Assembly (NCBI GenBank): GCA_037833965.1 | Contig: AP031358.1 | Span: forward strand, 3,666,001-3,730,000 | DNA: 64,000 nucleotides | Direction: 5' to 3' | Origin: Marchantia polymorpha subsp. ruderalis | Taxonomy: Eukaryota > Streptophyta > Marchantiopsida > Marchantiales > Marchantiaceae | Shown: positions 50,714 to 63,050 of the stretch, piece by piece | Position numbering within the stretch: position 1 is the first letter of the stretch | Layout: each line of letters starts with the position of its first letter | The notes under the pieces: generated by a model | Databases searched by the model: none | What the model was told of the DNA's origin: nothing | The model's input: the letters and a program-made list of their open reading frames with translations, nothing else | Program-made: the position numbers and the translations under genes

Positions 50714-52444
50714 TTGCGGCAGGTGAATTTGACTGAGGTCTGGATGGAATTGAGGTTAGTACACAAATTTTTTTCCTGCCTACCTGTAGTATTTATTAAA
50801 GCAGGAGTGCATGGTAAACTAGTCTGATAGAGTAAAGCTGACCATTGTCATATACATACATATCCATTGATGGCTCTTACATTTACTGCACATAAAGACG
50901 AGTAGCAACCCTAGGAACCCTCGAAAAGTTTTGCACATTAGGTCCACATTCAGCCTCGGAACTGCATCGAGACTTTGGCTACTTTGGTTCGGCAGGTTCT
51001 GTGTACTCAGTGATACTTGGATAAGGAGTATAATGTCCATGTTGAAGCCTCACATGACATCAGTTGCAACTCTAGGCTCCCCATCAGGATTTGGCCTGAA
51101 AAATCCATGCGGTGACAACTTTCTCGAATATTGTAATTACTTCGCTTAGAACAAAATTGAAAATAGTACAATCATTGAATAGTACTCTTCGGTGGTGTCG
51201 ATGATCTCTGCGAGAAATTGAGTATTCTTCTGTGCCATTTTTCAAGATTTTTCTGAATGCTCATGTCAAGTTTTACTTCCTTTGTCTGCCATACATAAAA
51301 AAAATTGTGGTTTCAAGCTCAGAAGAAGATATAAAAATAAATATGCCAGGAGTAAAAAGGCATGTTACTAATGTCAACTCTTACCTCTGGAATGCCGAAA
51401 AGCATAAAGGAGACACATTTATTAACAAACGCTCCGATAAAACAATCCAAACAACGGAAACAGAGAGAAAAGAAGAGTTGATTCCTCTAATGGTAAGCCA
51501 CTATCTCACTGGTGTAGTTGGGTCTATTAGTAGTGAGAAGGTCCAGACTTGCATGAGAAGTTAATTTTAAGACCCTTCAAATCTTCTGAAGCACTTGGAG
51601 TTTCGAATGGTCTCTTTTTTTCTTGAAGAGGATTAGAAACTATGTAGTCCAGGTCATGAAGATGTTTTTAACCCTGAAGGTTTACATATTGAATCTATGA
51701 GGCTTCTCTGAATAATTTACCGGCCTGTGTTGTTCTCAAGGAGGTTCAGATTATATCAGAGTCACGATGGTCTAGGACAATTGTCAGTCCTATGAATTTC
51801 ACATGGAGTGCTATTATGGTCTAGTGTCCGAATTTCTTCAGCTTAGAAAAGTTGCACAATTTTTTTACAAAACTATCTCTCAGATAGAAACTATTAAAAT
51901 GATGATTCCAGAATATCACATTTTGGACTATTTGCCTGTAAATAAAAGACTAAAATATGTTTTCAGTCTACATAAATCATGCTGAATCTCTGACATCTTG
52001 ACTGCTACCGGAAGAGAACATGGGAGAAAAGGCATCCCCACATTAAAATGCCTTCTCTCCCATCTCATGTAAATGTGTCCCTATATCTGTTTGTGGGAAC
52101 ACATGCGAGGACAGATGAAGCATAAGAAACCTCCTTATAAAGTACACCTATTTGCTCCAGATTTTGTTCATTCTGTACCTTATAGAGTTGGTGTAACTAG
52201 AATGGAATATTTAATATAAATGCCCTTTACCAAAAACCCTGATCCTGAAAGGTAGAAACCAGGTGCGAGCCAAAACATGACCTTATTACAAGATGACTTC
52301 AAAATAACTTTCAATAGATATTTGCTACAAAGATGAATCATAAAGAGTCTGAAATGTAACCTTAAATTTCAAAAGGTCAAGTTCCTCGCTAGATAAAGCT
52401 TTGGCTTTTGAAAAAGCAATGAGGTGCATAATCACATCTTTCGC
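50714..52444. other. Intergenic region, progressively AT-rich
   Basis: This starts with the 3' flank of the cysteine-rich protein gene. A 110-codon + frame at 51,232-51,564 has a Lys/Glu-rich second half but no recognisable domain and may be decayed coding sequence. A hairpin at 52,020 is listed separately. No gene is called. Confidence 0.4.
52020..52063. repeat. 16-bp inverted repeat with one mismatch
   Basis: ATGGGAGAAAAGGCAT at 52,020-52,035 pairs with ATGCCTTCTCTCCCAT at 52,048-52,063, with one mismatch and a 12-nt loop. It may be a small transposon relic. Confidence 0.75.
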
Positions 52445-53815
52445 TTAGTCGATTGAAATAACAATAGATTCTTCACAAACCTCACTCTCTTCATCGTTAA
52501 TAGCTACTTCTTTCACATCCTCTTTAACCTCAGCATCCTTAAACTCCTCAACTAGTTGTGTAACGAGGTCTGTCTTTGGACTTATCTCGAACTTCTGTAG
52601 TTGCTCTTCAATGACAAGGTTGGACTTTGGAACCCCGAATCTATATGTAAGAGATACAATATATCTTCTTGCATAGGTATTTCAACAATTACATCATCTT
52701 GAAATGTTGAAATCGCATTTTTAAAAACATTTTTGAATTGTGTCTACCTTCATTATTTTCCAAGATTTGCCCAAGAATCTTATAGCGTCTAAAAATTTCA
52801 ATTTTATTGGCTATGTTCTAAGCATGAACCTGATACTCCATTGAATCTAAAAGCATAAGAACTGCTTTTAGATTTTGGATGATTTCAGCATCGAATGGAT
52901 GAGGCGTTAGTTAGGGGGGAAATATCAAAGTTTGACATTTAACAGATTGATTACTTTCATCGAGAATGTGACCCTACACAGTATTTATAGAGAGAAGAAT
53001 TTTGTGTACTTTCTTTTTTTAAGTATTCTTCCAGTTTCATCAGACAAACATTGAAATTGGATTTGTCATCCAAGCTTTTTCACTGTTTGCATAATACAAC
53101 TTCAGCTTTTTCGTGTCCACAACATAAAAACAATGAGGACTTTTTGAAATCCAACAGACTATGATCTAAGGAGGAAGTTTTTCACTCATTGCACAACAAG
53201 TCAAAACCACTGTTAGTTTATATATATATATATATATTTTATTTCTTTCCCTTACACGATTGAGCAATTCAATCTTGAGCAACATGGCTCAATGTTGAAT
53301 CTGAAAAAGCACAAAATGAAAATTTTGATATCATTCATGTTGAACAAGTCTTTCAAACCATATACTGCCAAAAGTGTTACTAAAGTTGAAACCCATTGTT
53401 CAGCACTGTCAAGATCCACGTCTCCTAACTCTTCATAGATGTTGTATGATCGCATGTTATTCCGTTGCTTTCTTTTTTGTAGGCAACATTATGATGAACC
53501 AAAATTTTCTGTGTCCATTTCCAATTGATCGGCAATCTGTTTCATTTTCTTTTGAAGTAAAGGATCATTGATTGCATATCCTCGTGTGCTTGATGTTGTG
53601 AATCATCTTCACAAAATGATATTGATGTCACTTTGCTTCACAATTCTTACTTTGGACAGTCATCGATTGCTTTCTACTTCTTTCAACAACCGCTCAATTT
53701 GGCTTAATGATTTGAACTGTATCATTCCAAAAATTGAATGTTGTTACAGTTGCCATAGTTTGATCTTTAAATTGACAAGCTTGTGCTTTTTCTTCTCCAA
53801 TTCTCCAAACTCCAT
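52445..53815 (-). pseudogene. Decayed coding region of unknown family
   Basis: On the - strand, from an ATG near 53,815 to a stop near 52,445, long patches show coding-like amino acid composition: a Lys-rich helical start, an open 67-codon stretch at 53,252-53,455, a short Cys/His patch like part of a zinc finger near 53,110-53,140, a Leu-rich helical patch near 52,790-52,890, and an acidic Glu/Lys/Val-rich end. The region is broken in several places and the patches lie in different frames. The Leu-rich patch loosely resembles TFIIS-N/LEDGF-type helical bundles, but that is weak. It could be a dead host gene, a retrocopy, or an ORF of an old mobile or viral element. No transposase or polymerase motif was seen. 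Confidence 0.45.
53219..53236. repeat. (TA)9 microsatellite
   Basis: Nine uninterrupted TA units inside the decayed coding region. Confidence 0.9.
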
Positions 53816-53845
53816 GATTCGAAACCCAAAAACGTGAGAATTAAT

Positions 53846-54822
53846 GAGAAAGATATGTAACTAATGTAGTGTTGTGGGGATACTTCGTGGCCGTTTCATG
53901 CTAAATTTATAATAAGTAACCAAGGTGTACTTCTTATAGAGAATTTTTATTACAAATTTAAAGTAGTTTGCTTTAAAAAACAATTTATGTACCTCAAATA
54001 GAGTTGTAACTTATTGGGATGTTCATATGGTGGTTTCATTGTATGTTAAAGCCGATAAGCATATTGCAGATATATTGACATAAAAGAATGGAAATATGCA
54101 CCTCTTAGATGAGAACATTATATACGCATGAATGCCGTAAATACACAATTTGTTTCCACCATTTCAACTTGATGTCGCAATTGATTGCATTTTGCGCAAT
54201 TGCAAAAACTCTAGTGATTTTTACACTGAAGTCGTTCATAAGATCTCAAATGCTTGGATATCATGTATTTTTTACATGAACATGAGAAATATATGACTTT
54301 AATTTCAAAGCTCGTACACAAATCAAGTTTGTGTACTAATAACTCATGGTCAAATAAGTGTATCTTTAAAGATTGAGTAGATCATTCTACTATGCTTTAA
54401 AAAAACTCTAAGTTTATCCTCCGGAAAGTAATTCCTTAGATAGATTGCATTTTAAAAAACTAAAACTAAAACTAAAAACTTATCTAAATTATTAAGCTTT
54501 AGAAAAATATATTGTTTTATTGTGAAAAGGTCACAATTGCATTTCAATTCTCAATGCTTCACATTAAATCTTCGTGAGTATCCTTTCCCAACTTAAATTG
54601 AGAAAAAATTGTAACTCTTTTTATCTTTCTTACTCTATTCGAAGGATAATCACAAGATCATTTAACATCATTCTTCCCTTTTTCGTCTTTTTCACTTGGA
54701 AGTACTTAATCTTTAAAATTTCGTTTTACCATGCTCTATCACTTACACATGATCATGTTTTTCTTTAAAATATCCAAATCTCCTTACTCGGATTAGGATT
54801 TATTACTATCATCATTAATAAA

Positions 54823-54858
<36 letters not shown>

Positions 54859-55400
54859 AGAATATTATACTTTCCTACTAATTGTATAATGGATATTTTT
54901 CATACTTACATCCAGTGAAGATTCCATAGATTTTCTTTTCAATCAATGTTATATTAGATCAGATCAATTTTTCACATAATGAAAACATTTGATTTCGCTT
55001 GAAACGAATGGCGCTGTAGATATACTATATGTGTGACCTATTATTATGATATATTGATATAATATTCTTTAGATAGGTAAAACTAAAGTATAGATCATTT
55101 AAAATTGAAATATAATGTAATCATATTTCAATAAATATAATAATAAAACATATATATTTGTATCGTCAACAATTTGTGTGTTTGATAGATAGAGAGTACA
55201 TGTGTTAGTTGCCAACAACCTGTCAACATAAATGTGCTTGCTAAAGTTATCATTCATATCATTGATACACTAGAATTGCAATGTAAAATGTGAGTGAACT
55301 TTATTTCATTGTACTTGTTGATTATTTTTATACATGATAGAGTAAAATCATACTAAATAAATCTCATATTTATAGATATTCTTCATCTTCAAGTGTATTT
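53846..55400. other. AT-rich decayed sequence
   Basis: This is very AT-rich with few CpG and no recognisable gene. It may include the 5' end of the fossil gypsy element that follows, but no 5' LTR could be matched by eye. Confidence 0.4.
54825..54858. repeat. (TA)12(CA)5 compound microsatellite
   Basis: Twelve TA units pass directly into five CA units. Confidence 0.9.
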
Positions 55401-58400
55401 CTCTTTTAATTCATAGTATAACAATAATATCAAAGTTAATTAACTTTTTTCTTGAGAATGGATTATCTACGTGGAATAGAGAAAATGAGATTATAGCATT
55501 TGCTATTTTAAACTATTATAATTATAAATCTTCAATAAATTGTATCAATTGTATCGCGTTTTTACATTTTATTATTTAAATGAAGAAGTTGAAAGTGTCA
55601 TTGAAACTTTTCAATTGTTGTTAGAGAAAAACTTGAATTTTATCATGGATATTTGACTAATTTGAATGGTAAATCTTTTGAAGAGATTTGATTTAACACA
55701 TATGTAGAGGTTATAACAATATATTTACAAAAGAAGTCATGGGAAAACTTTATTTGAAAATTTATAGTGAAAAATTGTAACAAATTATTAGAAGATCACT
55801 TTTATCTGTTGTAATTACTTTGTTGAGAGGTTGAATAATTATCATACGTATAATGTATTAAAGCTAATGAGAAAAACAATGATCACATTGTTTGACATGT
55901 ATGAGGTCCTATATGATTTTAATCATTGAAATTTGATTGAATGATTTGGAATTTTAATCATTGAGAAGAAATAACATACAACACAATAAATCATAAAACA
56001 TAGAAGTTTTTTCATTATAAAACAGGAAGAAGATATGAAGATTAAAGCTCTACTATCATAGATTCAATTCAATCAAAATCAAAATTTATTGACACTAAAA
56101 AGACAAATAGAAATGAGTATTTCAGAGATTATATCATCAGGATGAATATAAATTTTTGTTAGTTTTATATTTTTGATTTTATTGCAAGAATATTCATGAA
56201 TTATTTTCTCCAAAACAAGAAATTCACATGGACCACTACATAAAAACAAATATTTTCAAAAGGAGGTGTTTCAATTTTGTGAAATGAAATGCAAGAAGAA
56301 CTTATGCAAAATTAAACAGTTACTTTTTTCAAAAAACAAGAATAAAATTGTGAGACTATTAACAAATACATTGAAGAATTGTATGATCTTCAAATAACTC
56401 TCATGGATATGAATGGAGTAGACTTGTTGAAAATGGTTAAATGTTTGAAAGATTAAATATGCAAATAGTTGATGGTAAGCAATACATCTTCAATGAATGA
56501 AACAATCATAATTGATGAACAAATTTTAGATTATTATGAAAGCTCACAGGGTGAACCATCAAGTAATGTTGAAGCTTCATCCAACTTTCTCCTAGTGAAA
56601 TTGAAATTTTTTTGACCTAAAGAAGGTTATGTGTAATGCTAAAATAACAAACGCATTGACACAATCAAGTCAACTACCAAAAGAAGAGAGACAAGCGTAT
56701 AACGTGATTTACCTTCAAGTGCTACGTCCACGAGGGAATAGCATCATGGGATTGTACTGAACGTTTTGTCTGGTAATACATGGATCTTAGGTATATATAT
56801 CTAAGATCAACACCGAAGACCAACCTAGCTATAAATAACTAGAACATGAGATTGCACCTTACCCGGAGTTAACCTCAACATTATGCACCACCAGAAGTAC
56901 CAACATTAAGATTTGAAAATGAGATTTGAATATCATTGATTCAAAATTTGCAAGAAAAAGATGCATTTAAGTAATGATGGAAGCATATGACAATCATAAA
57001 TATTATGCATGCAAAAATATGTATAACATTGCCAAGTTTTTGCAAATTCAACTAATTTCACAAAGAGAATGTTTAATGCAACGACAACCTTTCAGTATCA
57101 TGCTTAGCACAGAGTTAAAAAATTGATGAAATATCTTTGAGAAACAAAGTTCATTAGTAAACTTGACTCGTTACCTTGTTAGTTTCATAAAACAAAAAAT
57201 ATGCAAGATAAGAAGTATACAGATGTTAACAATTCATTCAAAAAATAAAGAATAAGCCTAATTCATTGTTATTGATGACATGATGAAAGTACAAGATGTG
57301 AATTTTGATTGATCATAGAACAACTAGAAACTTTAAATCACAAAATGTTGCAATGAAATTATAATTGACTTTCATAAAAAACATGAATTACCAAACGGTC
57401 AAACCAAGACAATGGATACATTATCATGGAATGTAGAATTATTTATATGTAGATACAAGGAGTAGATTGAATGGATAGTAATTTGTTTAGGTTGATGTGA
57501 TTTTATCAAAAAATGGAGTAATGTCATTTGAAGGTAGATTGGAGTAGAAAAAGATCCATGAAAAAAAATAGATCCCAAATGAGTAATTTATTTTTGACTA
57601 TGATAAGTTAAACATTACTTTCTTAAGATGATGTATATTTTTTGAAACACTATGACATATTGTTGTCCAAAGATAATTTTTTGAACATTTTGGATTTTTT
57701 GAATGATATTTATATGGAGTATAAAGATTTTTTTTAATGCTATAATTATAAAATTATCATCAAATTGGTGTGTACATTAAAAAAATAAAATGAAATCTGG
57801 ATTCAGGTAGATTTACAAAGTTTTATATAATTTGGTTCCAAACATATTGAAAAAATGCAAAGCTCAAATAGAATAAATGTTGAATAAAGGATATATTCAA
57901 TCAAATGCTTTACTTTATAAAGATCCGGTGCTATTTGTGAATAATTAGATGTAAACATGGAGTCATGTATTGATAACTGTGTAATGAATAAGCAAACGGT
58001 GAAAAACCAGTAAAGATAATTTGTTTGTTCAACGTCAATGAGCAAAATACATTAGCAAATTTGATATAAATAGCAACTACAATTGAAATTTAGATGAAAT
58101 TATTCACAATTTTTGTACAAGATTTGTTCTTTTTGAGTATTTAATGTTCACTTTTGATCTCATTAATGCATTTGCTACATTCATGAGCAACATTTTTTAT
58201 CTTAACACATAAGTTATTAATTTTTTAGATGATATGTTGATACATAGCAAAACTTTAAGTGATCATAAGCATTATTTAAAAGATAAATTTCAAGTATTGT
58301 GAGAAAATGAATCATACGCCAAAGCTTCAAAATGTGAATTCTGAAATATAAATCATTAACATATTATTTCAGCCATAAAGTTCCAATACAAGAATTTCAA

Positions 58401-61400
58401 CCTAATAGATTGATAGAAACTATTTAGAGATTTAAAGCACTTGCACATCTATAGTATAATTGTATGTGTTAAAAAGTTAACAAGGGTTTGATTGATTATG
58501 ACTAAATTAAACTATCAAATATATATTTGGCAAAATATTTAAGAAAAATTTAAAAACATATAAATAAGCATTTGTATTTTGTCTCATATCAAAATCTTAA
58601 TTCAAGAAGACTGGACTTTAGCGCTATATTAGTTTTGATTAGTTTGACTAAGTAGAAGATATTTCATTGGTTTAATGTTTTACATTAAACCAAAAATTGA
58701 TTTGATGATAAATGGAAACTCTATATCTTTCAAAATTTCCAATGTCAAATCAACACCCTTACTTGTGAAAAAGAAGCTTCTAAAAGATTTATTTAATCCA
58801 ATAACATGTTGTCAATAATAAAAATGAATCATAACTACCAAAGTTGTTTTTAGAAAAAATATTTTAGAAGATAATTACAATATAATACTATGATAAATTC
58901 TCAAATAAATTAATTAGAGAAGTAGCAAAGAGACTTTTCAGCAAATTTGAAGAGTTCATAATGTAAAAATATGTTTCATCAACGGAATTTTGAATTTTAC
59001 GAATCATCTTAGTGTGTTTGAGTGTAATATTTGAGTGATGAATAAAGATATTATATGAAAAAATGTTTGGAGACACAAACATGTAATGAATACTCTTTTC
59101 TAGAATTATGAGAAGCTCTCAAAAAGTCATCTGATTTAAATCTAAGTGAAAATCAGCTCGAAATTCATTGATCAAAATAAATTTAAGAATTTTTTATGAT
59201 TCATCAATTTTTATGGTGTATAAGTCAAAGCTTTTGTTTGTCTAATTCAAACCTTGATCTCTATGCAATGCAAAAGCAAAAAAAATGAAGTTTAGATGCT
59301 CAAGAGTTATTTTTTCAAGATTGAAAGATATTTTGTTACACAAGTGTTACAATCATATTCAATCTATAAAGTTCACTATGAATGGATGATAATTAGATAT
59401 TATTCTCTATCATAAAAAAATTATCACACAATGGAAGTATAAGAACTAATCATTCTATTGGCAACAAAATACAAGAAGCATTTATTGAAAATTGATGATG
59501 GAGGTCGATTGTAAATCATTGATTTATCTAAATACACATGAAGATTTGTCTAAATGCTAAATTTGATGAATTTGATAGACATCAACACTTCAAAATAAAG
59601 ATTGAGTATATAAAGATTAAATTTAGCAAAATGACACATGTCACAAAGTAGTATGAATAAATCATGAGAACATTACAAGTTGTGAAGACAAAGAAGTCTT
59701 AAGGTTTGTCTTTTCATAAACCACTAATATGAATTTTGCAAGATCAATAATCATACACAATGATTTTATCAAAAATTTATGAAATAGTCATAGCAAACTA
59801 TACGGATATGATTCAAACATTGGATAGCAAATAACAAGCGTACAATTGATCCAAAGTAGAAAAAATATGAAATATTATTTTTGAAGTTATGTAACTTGTC
59901 AACAAAACAAAGCAAACAATCAAAATTAATTGGTTTTTTTCTCTATTTTTATTTCAGATCAAAGATGAACCCTTGTCATCATGGACATGATGTGTGAATT
60001 AGAAAAAACTTAGTTAAATGATTAAATTGTGATTTTGTGTACAGATTGAAGAAGTTGATTCATATCAAACCAATCATAAAAATAGTGACGGATTCATATT
60101 ACTCAATTGTATATAGATGCAATTTTAATGAATCATGATTAAAAAAAATCTTAAATAATCATAAAAGTACACATTTCGCTAGTTTATTTTTTTAAATTTT
60201 ATTTAGTATGTTAAAAAAATCAATGATTTGAATGGTTGGTCATGTGATCATGTTCAAACTCATGATCAAATGGAAAAAGCCAAAAGAGTTGTAGAGTATA
60301 TGCTACAAACACATTAAGTAACAACAAGAGTATAATGTTTTTTTTACTCATGTGGAATAATAATTCTGTTGATGCAGTAGAAAGAATTTTCTATATTATT
60401 TCATGTTGTTCATGATGTTCTATGCATAACTTCATCAAGTTTGATGAGGATTTCAAACTAAGAGTAGTATTTAACCAAAGTAATTGTAATCAACAATTTT
60501 GTTGATGTTGATTGCTAAAAATTGACAAAAACAAAATACAGAGTTGAATTTTTTTTAAAAATCTTGTTTAATCATCTACAAAAAAAAAATATGTTATAGA
60601 AATATCAAAGTTTAATTCTAATTTATTCGCACTTTTGTGATATTTAAACGTGGTGATAAAATTCTCATACAAGTTAGAGCTTTTGTAACATATTGAAATG
60701 CATTTTGTATTTTATGTGTCAAATTGACAAAATGTATACCATGATCAAAATGATTCATCATGAAACTAACACCAACTACTTTTTTAAACTTGATAATTCA
60801 TCATGAATAATTTGAGATAGAAGATATATTCAAGAAATAGATTCAAATTCATACATGTATCAAAATAGAAAATTTGATTCAATACAAAGTATATACATTA
60901 TATGAATCATATTAAGATTAATTCAGAAGTCTAATTCATGTATTTTTGATAATTAAAATTTTTAAAAGATGTGAATTGAGTTGTGAAATGAAAAGTCTTG
61001 TAACATCTAAATTAAGTTGATATAAAAGTTAAGTTTATACAATATGGAAATGTAATTATGTTGTAATGAATCATCTATACTTTCTATGTCAACAATCCAT
61101 AAATTTAATAATTATAAAATAATGTTAACACTGACAAATCATGAATCATTCTAATTTCAATAGAAAAATTGAATGTATTAGTCTAAATATATCTTAGAAA
61201 TAAAATATAAACATCTTTCGTATGCCTAGAACATGTTTGAATTGTTATACATTGTTGTGTGTTATTATTTTTATAATCATATCATGACTTCAATGATTTT
61301 TATAATATTTTAATTAATTTATTAATTTATTTGAGATCATTTAATGCAACGATTTTTCAATATATTCATGGTGGATTGAATTGGGAATACATCTAAAATT

Positions 61401-61620
61401 ATCCCATGTTTATATTTGAACATTAATCTTTATTTATCATTTGATTTTGGTGAATCCAGATAAAAAAAAATGTGTCAGAGAATTGTCGAATTTTGGAGAA
61501 AACAGTATATAAAATTTTGAAGAATCGAAATCATGACTTAAGAATATTAAATATTACAAATGCATTGAAATATATTTGATAATAGATGGACAAGACATGG
61601 AAATTTTTATGACATCCAAC
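55400..61620 (+). mobile_element. Fossil Ty3/gypsy LTR retrotransposon
   Basis: An AT-rich, heavily decayed element on the + strand. Reverse transcriptase remnants of Ty3/gypsy type are recognisable at about 58,130-58,400; RNase H and integrase would follow in the family order and the traces at 58,700-60,350 are compatible with that. Upstream sequence (about 55,400-57,300) is where gag and protease would lie. A purine-rich tract just before 60,999, followed by TGTAACATC, marks the probable start of the 3' LTR. There are dozens of breaks; it is long dead. Cytosine loss points to ancient insertion and prolonged methylation. Both outer limits are approximate. Confidence 0.6.
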
Positions 61621-61864
61621 TAAATTTCTGCATACTCTCCAAACACTCTCTACTTACATTTGCTTCTAGCAACAGTAAGAACAAATTTGCTCTTCAACTC
61701 TTAGAAAAAATTTCAAACTCTAAGTTGTACTGGTAACTTTAAACGGATTTACTCTCTAGCTATGAGTGTACCTTCGAATACGTCCCACGCCTTCATCCCT
61801 ATGGAATAAAATGTTCAATCGTAAACCAATCGAGGGGGAAAAGCCTTTCACTCTATTGCTTCAT
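61621..61864. other. Transition from AT-rich block to normal composition
   Basis: GC content rises within a few hundred bases. No feature was recognised. Confidence 0.4.
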
Positions 61865-62130
61865 GCTATCGACTCTCAAAATAAGAAGTTCGAGGTGGGA
61901 ACAAGGTGTCAACAGGATGGTTATGCTTGATCTTCGTAGGTTCCAAGATAAATTTCGTTCGTACCTCTGGGTCTCTTGCATCGTTCACAACATTTACACT
62001 TTTATCAGTTGAACTCAACTGAGCCTGTTTATAACTGTCTTTTCTCTCAAATCTAAGAAATTTTTATTAACCATGCGCGCCCGGTCAGACAGTGTATCTG
62101 TAATCACATGCAACATGGATTATCGTGATG
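61865..62130 (+). repeat. Tandem duplication, copy 1
   Basis: About 265 bp, direct-repeat partner of 62,764-63,050. Shared landmarks in order include AAGTTCGAGGT, ACAAGGTGTCAACAG, GGGTCTCT, AACATTTACAC/CACTAACAC and ACATGCAACA followed by TCGTGATG. Identity is about 65% by eye, so the duplication is old. Confidence 0.7.
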
Positions 62131-62144
62131 TGACTTCCTGAAGC

Positions 62145-62733
62145 GAGAGATTTGCTTGATGGGAACCTTCAGGTTTCATTTTACCCAATGGGACCCATGA
62201 ACGATGCACCGTTACCTATGTTCTAATAACAACAAGAGAAAATGCAACGAATCCACCGCACCCGCAGACAGAGTGGACTTCGCACTCCATCACACTCACT
62301 TGTTTTTATGTTGTCATTCTGTATCCGGTCACTCTCCAAGGAGACGAGCAAAGAAATGTTCATCCAGAATTTATTTGTTTGCCACAAATGGGTGAACGCG
62401 AGATTTGAGCTCGAACCACGCAGGGTTACGGAAGGAGTGTGCAGGTGGGAGGTAACAGAGAAATCCACGAATCTTTGCGATCGGAAGAATTGAAGCACAA
62501 CAAATTGCACTTTGAGCAAAATCAATCTTTGTCCCAGTGATAATCCACCAGAAATTATAATCAGTGATCTCTGATTGTAATCCCCGCATTGTAACTATAA
62601 CTAGTAGTAATCGTAATTACAAAAACTATGTCCGACGGCACACCGTCATTGGGGTCCCATCGGGTAAAACTAAACCTGAGAGGTCCCATCGAACAAATTA
62701 CTTTTCGCATGGGTCCCATCAAGCAAATCTCTC
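62145..62733. mobile_element. Non-autonomous Mutator-like element with 10-bp target duplication
   Basis: A 589-bp element whose ends read GAGAGATTTGCTTGATGGGA in inverted orientation. The inverted similarity continues inward through CAGGTTT.GTTTTACCC.ATGGGACCC, about 70-100 bp in all, with the left arm lacking about 29 bp between two GATGGGACC repeats. Outside the ends are TTCCTGAAGC (62,135-62,144) and TTCCTGAAAC (62,734-62,743), a 10-bp duplication with one difference. A 9-11-bp duplication and a terminus starting with GAGA fit Mutator-like elements. GGGTCCCATC-type motifs recur in both arms. There is no coding capacity. It sits at the end of tandem copy 1. Confidence 0.8.
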
Positions 62734-62763
62734 TTCCTGAAACCTTCCAATGTATTGTATCGT

Positions 62764-63050
62764 CATATCGTCTCCGGCACTAGTAAGTTCGAGGTAGTAA
62801 CAAGGTGTCAACAGTGTAGTATCTCTGTTCTTCAGGTTTGAAATTTGTTGGTATCTTAAGGGTCTCTCGGATCATTCACATCACTAACACCTTTTCCAAT
62901 TGAACGTAACTGCAACCGTCATCAGCGACTTTTCTTCTACAGTTTTCGTTATGTGAGGTAGTCATTCCTCTTATGTCTACGAACATTCATTCAAGAACAC
63001 TCACTTACACAGTACACCCGTATTAACATGCAACAAGAAGTCTCGTGATG
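62764..63050 (+). repeat. Tandem duplication, copy 2
   Basis: About 287 bp, direct-repeat partner of 61,865-62,130. If the Mutator-like element is taken out, the two copies are almost adjacent, so they form an old tandem duplication that the element later split. Confidence 0.7.
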
